From: Perkinsus marinus ATCC 50983
Lineage: Eukaryota > Perkinsozoa > Perkinsida > Perkinsidae
Direction of reading: 5' to 3'
Length of the DNA: 22,823 nt
Assembly (NCBI RefSeq): GCF_000006405.1
Contig: NW_003216476.1
Span: forward strand, 1 to 22,823
The notes under the pieces are model-generated. The model had not been told where the DNA came from and searched no databases. It saw only the letters and a program-made list of their open reading frames with translations. Below are positions 1 through 7,075 of this stretch, piece after piece (the first letter of the stretch is position 1; the number at the start of each line of letters is the position of its first letter). Position numbers and translations under genes: made by a program.

Positions 1-217
1 TCGCCTGAGATACACTCCATGGATGACTCGTCTAGCCGTGATAATTTATCACTGATAAATAAAACAGCTGACTTGAGGATGTTACTGCGTTTCTTTCTCG
101 CATAGTATGAATGGCTTTTGCCGAGTTCTGGAGTAACATGAAAGTCTGCGAGAATATGGGGAACGCCTCTGGGACACAGGCTCATATAGAATTGATAGGC
201 AGATGAATGAAACGAAC
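1..217 (-). CDS. partial exon of an unrecognised gene, running off the window start
   Basis: A minus-strand frame is open from about 217 to base 1. A plausible acceptor (ACTTCAG) lies just upstream and an in-frame ATG at 185 begins M-S-L-C-P-R-G-V-P-H-I-L. The product is mixed and moderately basic, with an A-R-K-K-R-S-N patch followed by an amphipathic stretch. I do not recognise the family. The frame could start at the ATG or be an internal exon after the acceptor. Support is only the long open frame with coding-like composition, so this is a tentative call. The rest of the gene lies outside the window. Confidence 0.4.
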
Positions 218-324
218 CCACTGAAGTAATCCAACATCACACATTCAGAGAGCTGCCCTGAGAGAGAGCGTGATAGAGATGTCTTCCAATCCTAGTGAAC
301 AATCAACTTAACTAATCATTGTTC

Positions 325-396
325 GGTTGTGTGGTCTAGTGGTATGATTCTCGCTTAGGGTGCGAGAGGTCCCGAGTTCAATTCTCGGCACAGCCC
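325..396 (+). tRNA. tRNA-Pro (AGG)
   Basis: A 72-nt cloverleaf. The acceptor stem pairs GGTTGTG with CACAGCC (one G-U). The anticodon stem CTCGC/GCGAG closes a 7-base loop with anticodon AGG at 357-359. The T arm carries the GTTCAATTC B-box-like sequence. The CCA end is not encoded, as in eukaryotes. There is no intron. No run of four T follows this gene before the next tRNA. Confidence 0.95.
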
Positions 397-479
397 TCAT
401 ATTTCGGAAGTAATATCCTAACGATTCGTTTCGAGCGTGCTAGCTAGCAAGGAAACGGATAATTGACAAATTTAAAGTT

Positions 480-551
480 GGCTGTGTGGTCTAGTGGTAT
501 GATTCTCGCTTTGGGTGCGAGAGGTCCCGAGTTCGATTCTCGGCCCAGCCC
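480..551 (+). tRNA. tRNA-Pro (TGG)
   Basis: A near-copy of the tRNA at 325-396, with anticodon TGG at 512-514. The same D arm, anticodon stem and T arm are present (GTTCGATTC B box). The acceptor stem GGCTGTG/CCCAGCC has one T-C mismatch at the sixth pair, where the upstream copy is fully paired. The first TTTT downstream is at 576-579, a likely Pol III stop. Confidence 0.94.
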
Positions 552-575
552 TTGTACACACGCGCGAACGCTATG

Positions 576-579
576 TTTT
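576..579 (+). terminator. probable Pol III T-run after the tRNA-Pro pair
   Basis: TTTT at 576-579 is the first run of four T on the plus strand after either tRNA gene. I saw none between 397 and 575. A four-T run is the usual minimum for Pol III termination, so this may end a transcript holding both tRNAs. Confidence 0.5.
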
Positions 580-740
580 GACCAGTGGGTAGTGTGGTCG
601 CCTAAACCCTTACTCCAGAGCCCATGTGCTTCGCCCCGCACCCCCCGAACAAAGTTCCAGTTATAGCAGCCTGAGGTGATCTGTTGTTGTTTGTCTCATC
701 GCACTCGACATGGTCCCAACTGTTGCGTCCAACGTTGTCA

Positions 741-757
741 AGGGGGTGGGGGGGGGG
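741..757 (+). repeat. guanine tract (G5-T-G10)
   Basis: A run of five G, one T and ten G lies between the tRNA-Pro pair and U6. It is the longest homopolymer run I noticed in the window. It might form a G-quadruplex or be a slippage-prone tract. No function can be read from it. Confidence 0.8.
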
Positions 758-842
758 ACGCGGTGTCATTATCAACTGGTCCGTCATGCCTCTGTAAGGG
801 CGCTCCCGGATATGTACAAGTACACGAGGTGAGAAAAAGCGC

Positions 843-952
843 AAAAAACTTTTTACACTTCTCGATTTGTGCGTGTCATCCTTGCGCAGGGGCCATGCTA
901 ATCTTCTCTGTATCGTACCTCATCTAACGAGACTTGAATCAAGATTCTTGAT
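843..952 (-). ncRNA. U6: U6 spliceosomal snRNA
   Basis: The minus strand contains the conserved U6 core: the ACAGAGA box (plus positions 905-911) followed by GATTAGCATGGCCCCTGCGC, AAGGATGACACGCA and the internal stem-loop region. A small perfect hairpin, ATCAAG-AAT-CTTGAT (plus 938-952), fits the U6 5' stem-loop. The RNA ends in TTTTTT (plus 843-848), a Pol III terminator. U6 pairs with U4 and then forms the catalytic centre of the spliceosome. The exact 5' end is inferred from the hairpin. The intron-dense genes nearby fit an organism that depends heavily on splicing. Confidence 0.95.
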
Positions 953-1164
953 ACAACTTTGGAACATCTGAGTGCGGTAACAGTTATACCTACCAGACGT
1001 TACAAGCTAATCTAGCGAGCTCCTCCGTTACACTACCTGATGTTGTCGTAGATCATATTCATACCGGATCATTACTTGCTGCGTATCTCGTGCTCCGTCG
1101 GAGCATAGATTCAATGTAAATGAGCTACATATCATAGTGCTCCCTCGCATTGGGAGGTCTATGG

Positions 1165-2216
1165 TTAATAGAACACATCCCTCTCCAAGTGTGGTTTCAG
1201 ATCATTGCTCAAGCAAAAAGTAACACTCTTAAATTGAGCGATGATCCGAAAATCGTTGAGCAGAATTTCAACACCATCCCTTGCAGTAAAGAGAACGACT
1301 GATAATAATACAACATCATGCAGGAGCAGTAGTGTAGCGCACAATAGATGACAAAGGCTGTAGAGGCTCCATGCAGATCACAGAAAATGTTCAAAGGTTT
1401 TAATATCCTTGCATGACATTTGCTGAGTGTACTTACCCGTACATGGCCATGGAACTCTGCTCGAGCGTCCAGTTTGGATCCTTGTTGTGTCATCGGCAAG
1501 AAGCCACCTCATTATACCATGCGCTACGCTTGTTGTTGACGTAACAAGAGTCGTAGTTATCGAGGCAGATGAGCTCCCCAGTGAGGAGAAAATCGACGCA
1601 TGTGCTACCTGAAGAATATATCTGAAGTGCAAAGCAATGTAACCACTCTATTGGAACGACAACGCCCTCATGATTTGACTATATGTAAACTAGGGCAACT
1701 AGGTTGGACCTACTACCCTTGATCCTACTTGTCTGTTTAGGTAGCCACCGTGCATCCACGGATGTTCATGGATCAAGTGCGGAGGCATCATAGGCAGGGG
1801 AGCAATTCTGAAGTGCCGCAGCAACTGATCGTTTGCCAGCGTAGTAGGAATCCATATGTACACTCGAGCATATATTATTACTTATCGGTCCACGAGAGAG
1901 GATAGTTGAGATAAGGATAACTCGGGTATTTAGCAATTGTAGCAGGTGGCATCGGTGTTACTACTGGCGGAACAGTGGATACAGGAGACCCGAATACGTA
2001 CCTGACTTGAACATCGTTAGTAGATCGCTGAGTGGACACGATAAGTGACTTTTCCAGATTGGCTTGTGCTTGCATCGCCTCAGCACTAGCTAGATTAGTG
2101 TTCTGAGCCATGGCTACTGCATTGGCTGCTGCCTGCTTAGCCGCAGCAGCCGCTGCTTTGGCTGCCGCCAATGCCTTCAATCCAGATGCACCCGCGATCG
2201 TTAGTTCCACTGCCAT
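1165..2216 (-). CDS. unrecognised protein, 5-exon model (247 aa)
   Basis: Exons 2216-1882, 1807-1729, 1678-1508, 1480-1437 and 1279-1165 join in phase. The start M-A-V-E-L-T-I-A-G is the only good ATG of exon 1. The N-terminus is alanine-rich with a likely helical, coiled-coil-like stretch (K-A-A-A-A-A-A-K-Q-A-A-A). A proline/tyrosine-rich middle follows, then a globular C-terminal part with L-L-T-G-E-L-I-C-L-D-N-Y and D-G-V-E-I-L-L-N-D-F. I recognise no family. An alternative donor at 2001 would skip the Pro/Tyr-rich part. Exons 3 and 4 are in one frame but separated by a TGA. I place a 27-nt intron (1507-1481) there; if it is not spliced the protein ends at 1490. The last intron (1436-1280, 157 nt) is the longest placed here. 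Confidence 0.45.
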
Positions 2217-2266
2217 GCACTGTTGAGTATATCTCAAAGAAAAGTGCCACAACAAGTTCGAAGTAT

Positions 2267-2412
2267 GACCATTGACTCTTTGTAGTAAAGCAACTCGACA
2301 ACGCTCCTATTGGAAGGAGATCGCAACTATCAACTTCGACCATTGACTCTTCGTGGTAAAGCAACTCGACAACGCTCCTATTGGAAGGAGATCGCAACTA
2401 TCAACTTCGACA
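2267..2412. repeat. 71-bp tandem duplication upstream of the 1165-2216 gene
   Basis: Two nearly identical 71-bp units lie at 2267-2337 and 2338-2408, plus four bases of a third. They differ at only two or three positions near the start (CTTTGTAG versus CTTCGTGG). They sit 51 bp upstream of the proposed ATG at 2216, in the presumed promoter or 5' UTR. The unit length is not a multiple of three, which argues against a coding repeat. High identity suggests a recent event. Confidence 0.93.
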
Positions 2413-2486
2413 AATTGAGTGATTATACAGAGAAGCTGGGAAGATGACGCGCTTAGTCCATCACAAGTTGACCTGTACGCTCAGCA

Positions 2487-3955
2487 TCACGAACTTGGAG
2501 GATACAATTGCATGAAATGTACAGGTTTCTTCACCGTGTCATACTCTATAGAGCAATGAGAGATAGTTTACCTGCGACCAATGTGATGACTCACAGTAGA
2601 GGGTGGGATATCAAGCCAACAGCGTACCCATATAAAAGGGATGTTTGGTGCTCCGTTGACAGCTCTATACGCCCTGCAACAACCTCCGACCAGAGTTAAC
2701 GCCGAGAGTGATTTCCTACTTGACAGACTATCACTGCCAGCTAGTGGTAGAAAACATCAGCTTAGCTTGTCATAGGGCAGACGACTGATTCAGCTAATTC
2801 TTGATCGAGTATCATTCGGCTCACTTGAATGATAGCCCACCTTCTATCGGGAGTAGGCCTAATGAAGCTATTGCAGTGCGATAGCAGTGCGGTGGTAATA
2901 GTGCAACCTCGATACGTCAGTTAGCTAATCAGATACAAAGATCGACTGCTTGACCATAAAGCCGTTTTCACTATTGTGCACTAATCATCTTTAGTAACAT
3001 CAAACTAACGTAACACCTTCATATCGTAAAACACCGTATTGGAGCAGTAAGTGGTGAGACGCGAATAGTTCTTCGCCTCTTCTTGCCACTCATAGCCGAA
3101 CTCTTCCATAGTATATAAAACACTGAAGATTGCTGTCCAATCATAGATAACCATCAGGATATCTCCATCTTTGCAGTAGCCTAGTCGACCGGCACTGGGC
3201 CATCGGCATACCGAGTCGCTGCCTGAATAACGCCACACTATCTCGCCCGTATGGGAAATAATTGAGGTGGATTTAGGTCGAGAACTTAGCCGAGTGCAGA
3301 GGTGGTGTATGAATTATAGACCCTGTTATTACCTGCACTTATTTTCGATAGTGCAAAGCCAAATTAACATCTCCTTATTCGATCCAACCCGCGGCCGTGC
3401 CTTCCGTATCTCATCCTCAATCATCCCACCAACGACTGGATGTTCACAACGATCGATGAACCCCTCGAAAAAGTCTTTATACACTTTTTGCTGGGACGTG
3501 GATAACCGCTCAGGTGCATAGGCCGCTGTAGTATACAACTAAGGAGTGAAGCCTGGACGCGAGATGGAGCACAGGTCACTACCATCATCCACTGAGCATT
3601 GCATATATTTGTTGTATCATTCGTATTCTCGCAGAAGTGTATATCTTCACCCCCATTGTTTTCCCGAACCAGCATTTCAACCGCAGGACTCTCTCCGGGG
3701 TCACTAACTCCTACGGAGAGTCGCAATTAGTACATTACCTAATGTCCAAGTTATCTCATCTTCAGCACTACCTCCCTCTACTCGAGTCTGCTCGATCGTT
3801 GGCTGCTCTAGCGATGGTGATGATGGAATAGGAGCTCGCGAGTCTGGATGGCTAGAGACTGACCCCATACTAATAAAGGGGAATACTGAATGGAGGCGCG
3901 CAAGCCAACAATTGGTTGCTCTCGCAACCGAGTGAGTCCTTGTGAACGCAGTCAA
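2487..3955 (-). CDS. unrecognised protein with a weak Erv1/ALR-like segment, 7-exon model (365 aa)
   Basis: Exons 3955-3739, 3710-3583, 3538-3333, 3284-3017, 2907-2825, 2733-2595 and 2543-2487 join in phase. The first four are the best supported; without the fifth splice the protein would stop at 3005 (276 aa). The N-terminus (M-T-A-F-T-R-T-H-S-V-A-R) is basic and could be a mitochondrial presequence; an internal M-G-S-V-S-S start is the alternative. The middle part has W-M-M-L-Y-T-T-A-A-Y-A-P, S-Q-Q-K and W-L-C-T-I-E-N-K-C. These recall sulfhydryl oxidases of the Erv1/ALR fold (tryptophan, QQK and W-L-C-x-x-H-N motifs). The redox CxxC is missing (C-E-H-P instead), so the likeness is weak. 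The first intron (3738-3711) is only 28 nt and holds TACTAAT, a good branch-point sequence. Confidence 0.45.
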
Positions 3956-4136
3956 CAGTGAGTTTAATAGCCGCTAATGAATGATACCGCACAAACCTGT
4001 AATGACGACGTGACCATCCCAGACGAGTGTAATTAACCACTAAAGATGAAGATATTCATATCAAGTATAACGAGGAACACTAACACGCCAATGAAACTAT
4101 CTGCATAAGACTTGTCTCCACCATCATCATGACCCC

Positions 4137-6236
4137 CTAATGATGATGGCCATTACCGTGTATAGAAGTACAGGTGTTGAGTAGGCTCAACATGGCATCT
4201 AAAGGAACGTGTCCAGCAGCAGAACTCGCTGATTCTAATCGACCACTCGGCACTAGTTCATATATTTTATCCAGTGTTTGAGTCACACTTCCTGCTTCCA
4301 AGAAATGCCTCAAACGCTGCCCTGCCATAGGATCTCCATCTGCGAAGCCTCCACGTGACCATACATCAGCAGCTACGGCCTTGCATAGCAGATAGCAGTA
4401 GTAGTTACCACCATAGTGTACTAGATGAGAGAACTGTGCTTGTCCAGGAGGGCTCAAGAGCTCAATCAAGCGTTCATTGCTCATCGCATGTGAGTGAGGA
4501 AGGAAGTGTGCAAGGTCTTCAGGAACACTACCATGGGCATAAAAGACCTGATCAACTAGAGCATATATGAGCTGCTGGGCTGCCTCTATATGCCCAAATG
4601 CCATACGGAAGTTGCCATAATCCTCCACAGCCTTAGATGATAAATTAGGTAAGAGCAAAGAGCTGAGCGTGTTGGGATCCAGCGCGAAGTATTCGAATAA
4701 ATGGCTGGGGAACTCCACATAATCAATACAGCCCCTCGAGCCACTGAAATGCTGTAATGTGGTTTGGGATAGGATAGAATGAGCAGCATGGCCGAATTCA
4801 TGCATATAGGTAGTCGCTGCTCCCTGCCCTAGAGCACCTTGAATCTCGGGTAGAGACAATACCATTGCAGTACGAGGAAGCTGCCTGCTACCATCCGGCA
4901 ATACACAGCTACCCGCAATAGTAAATTGGGCTGACTGAACTTTCTTCCACGCTCTCTCACACGGATCTAGGTACAATATACCATAAGGATCAGATGTAGC
5001 CGCATCATGAAACTCAAACCTTCTAACATCATTATCACTCCATGTCTCTCCCTTAATATTGTTCTCCTTCATATCCACACCCAAGACCGTTGAAGATACC
5101 CTTTGGGATCCCTCGATCAAAGCGTTGATGGATAGATTAACACCAAGCTCTTGTAATGACGATGGCTGATTCATCTGCTTCCACATTGACACATAGAAAT
5201 CAATATCCCATGGCTGCAGAGTAGCATTAGGGTCGTTAGTATGATCCCTTTTGGTGGACTCGAGTACGCTGAGCTCCCGGGCCAAACCAGGAAGTAGGGC
5301 CGTCCACAATTCCGATAAAAAATCCTTCACAGCGTCGCTACCCGAGAGGACCGACTCTCTCATCACATACTCATTCCATGTATTATATCCCCTTATTCTT
5401 GCCAGCTGCTGTCTTATACTCACTAAATCCTTCAATGCAGCTTCCTTCTTAGGCTCTCCTCTATGATTCATCTTCCACACTTTCTGCCTTACTGTAGGAT
5501 CTTCGCAAGCCTTCAACAAGTATCCAATAGCAGCATGGTCTTTGGGGAGGAAGACCTCCGTAACGTCCTTATGAACAGTCCTCTTTGGTAGTAACCTGAG
5601 GATACTCATCCACTGTTGAGGTACATTCAACCATTGGCCATCATCTGACGGATCGTCATTATCCCCTTGACTAACAATCTCGAAGCTCTTCACAGCATCC
5701 TCTTCTTGTAGTGCTATCAGTTCCTTCTTCCGTTGCTCATCAAGATGGACCCCTTCATTCTCCATAGCCTCCCGCATGGCCTTGATGACATCCTGTTCTT
5801 CCCTACTACACCCGCCATCCTCAGCAACTGCTCTTTTGGCTGCAGGTACACATTTATCATATAGGGTACTATCGACATTTGCCTCACTCATATACTGTGC
5901 TATGATATTCACAGCTTCACTGGCCTCATTGACCCAATGATCATCGGAATGAACATTACGTGTTAACTCAGCGGCATCAGCAATTCTACATAACGAATTG
6001 GATACTCCATCTATCATATTGACTACTTTATGCGGAGAGTCGTCTATATTCCATGCCCCTAGAGTAGCTCTAGCATCTGCCACAGCCGTCGTAGCAAGGC
6101 GAGGGAAATCCTTAGGTTTCCTTAACCCAGGTACGCCGAGGTAGTCCACTGCAGTAGAAAGAGTCGCTTTAGGCCATGCAAGCCTCCGCCATAGAGATGC
6201 TGCTGCCGTCTTGGGTATATCTCGACGTAGCATCAT
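4137..6236 (-). CDS. MIPEP: mitochondrial intermediate peptidase (M3 family metallopeptidase)
   Basis: A single uninterrupted frame of 699 aa, close to the usual size of MIP/Oct1 (about 710-770 aa). Family knowledge: the enzyme works in the mitochondrial matrix and trims an octapeptide from precursors already cut by the processing peptidase. Sequence: the zinc site H-E-F-G-H lies at residues 479-483, with the third ligand glutamate expected at about 508 in Y-V-E-F-P-S-H. The segment F-S-G-S-R-G-C-I-D-Y fits the family better than other M3 peptidases. The N-terminus M-M-L-R-R-D-I-P-K-T-A-A-A-S-L-W-R-R-L is basic, lacks acidic residues except one, and looks like a presequence; V-P-G-L-R-K-P-K-D-F just after it matches MIP proteins. 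The tail ends H-H-H. It has no introns, unlike almost every neighbour. Its start codon overlaps a divergent ATG at 6235. Confidence 0.93.
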   Translation of the reverse strand: MMLRRDIPKTAAASLWRRLAWPKATLSTAVDYLGVPGLRKPKDFPRLATTAVADARATLGAWNIDDSPHKVVNMIDGVSNSLCRIADAAELTRNVHSDDHWVNEASEAVNIIAQYMSEANVDSTLYDKCVPAAKRAVAEDGGCSREEQDVIKAMREAMENEGVHLDEQRKKELIALQEEDAVKSFEIVSQGDNDDPSDDGQWLNVPQQWMSILRLLPKRTVHKDVTEVFLPKDHAAIGYLLKACEDPTVRQKVWKMNHRGEPKKEAALKDLVSIRQQLARIRGYNTWNEYVMRESVLSGSDAVKDFLSELWTALLPGLARELSVLESTKRDHTNDPNATLQPWDIDFYVSMWKQMNQPSSLQELGVNLSINALIEGSQRVSSTVLGVDMKENNIKGETWSDNDVRRFEFHDAATSDPYGILYLDPCERAWKKVQSAQFTIAGSCVLPDGSRQLPRTAMVLSLPEIQGALGQGAATTYMHEFGHAAHSILSQTTLQHFSGSRGCIDYVEFPSHLFEYFALDPNTLSSLLLPNLSSKAVEDYGNFRMAFGHIEAAQQLIYALVDQVFYAHGSVPEDLAHFLPHSHAMSNERLIELLSPPGQAQFSHLVHYGGNYYCYLLCKAVAADVWSRGGFADGDPMAGQRLRHFLEAGSVTQTLDKIYELVPSGRLESASSAAGHVPLDAMLSLLNTCTSIHGNGHHH

Positions 6237-6563
6237 GATAACAAACGCCGAGTTGGGAGGAAAACTTCAATACGAACGGACTGTCCCATATGAGGCGACA
6301 GCGGAAGAGGGCCACGACAAACACCACTTGATTAAGATAACCTACTCGAATGAATGCAACATACACTGTAATACGATAGAGACTGTGAATGCTTCAAGTT
6401 CGAACCGGTGTGTCCTTGATGGACTGAAATGAGGTTGAGAAAGTCTGCCGTCAATATAGCACCCGGATCAGCATCAAGTGAGAGAAGCAATAGGAGACGA
6501 AACAAGGGCACAACATCATTCGAAGTCACTCATCATCATCTGATTGGTATCAAGCGAAGATAG
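6235..6563 (+). CDS. possible small unrecognised protein, divergent from MIP
   Basis: Exon 6235-6407 reads M-I-T-N-A-E-L-G-G-K-L-Q-Y-E-R-T and onward. A 26-nt candidate intron (6408-6433, GTGTGT...GAG) joins it in phase to 6434-6563, which is Ser/Arg/Asn-rich and ends H-L-I-G-I-K-R-R-stop (100 aa). An alternative donor at 6547 could extend it further. The ATG overlaps the MIP start codon on the other strand by two bases, so both starts cannot have separate 5' UTR space. Coding-like composition and one phase-compatible join are the only support. It could instead be MIP upstream DNA with a chance open frame. Confidence 0.3.
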
Positions 6564-7016
6564 ATATTACATGAACCGAGCATAGTGCGGATGCTGGTAA
6601 TCATTTCGAGAATAGAGAAGTGTGTTATACGGCTGTCTAGCAGTTGATTGTATTGCCAGACGTGAAATAAGATAATGTAGCAAGTACGTCTTGCTGATCG
6701 ATCATGATGGCTCGGCAATAGAAGCATTCAAGAGTGGGGATAAATGCTTCATCACGGTCCATCAACCTGATTAAGCAATACATGAGGTACACTGACTACA
6801 GCCTTGACGGCTCGACCATTAGTTAGCGATTCAACAATTCGTTGGATGATGATTAACCGTCTCAGCGGCTACGACAGAAAACGACGACAGCAACAAAATT
6901 TAGACATTCTACATAGGGATATTTCACCGAATTGTTGCACTCATCCGTTGTACACATACCAGCATGACTGGGAGAACTACAAATACTGTAAATTTTACAG
7001 AAATGATACTATGTAG
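6564..7016 (+). other. region with an unassigned open frame near its end
   Basis: No complete gene is supported here. The frame ending in the stop at 7014-7016 is open from about 6800 and reads S-G-Y-D-R-K-R-R-Q-Q-Q-N and later H-D-W-E-N-Y-K-Y-C-K-F-Y. It looks protein-like and follows an acceptor-like CTACAG at about 6800. It could be a late exon of the small plus-strand gene starting at 6235. I could not find an in-phase path between them. Confidence 0.3.
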
Positions 7017-7075
7017 AGCATACTATAAATGCTGGTCCACTGTCAGAAAATGATATCTCTATCATGAGATTAGTA

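Noticed and set aside
463-844. Open frames over the tRNA and poly-G region
   Set aside because: They overlap the tRNA-Pro genes and the region before U6, and have no coding signature.
1490-1492. Selenocysteine codon
   Set aside because: No clear SECIS element could be identified by eye downstream, and a micro-intron explains the TGA.
2631-2642. TATAAAAGG on the plus strand as a promoter
   Set aside because: It falls inside a plausible minus-strand exon (P-F-I-W-V-R in reverse) and no plus-strand gene or snRNA follows it.
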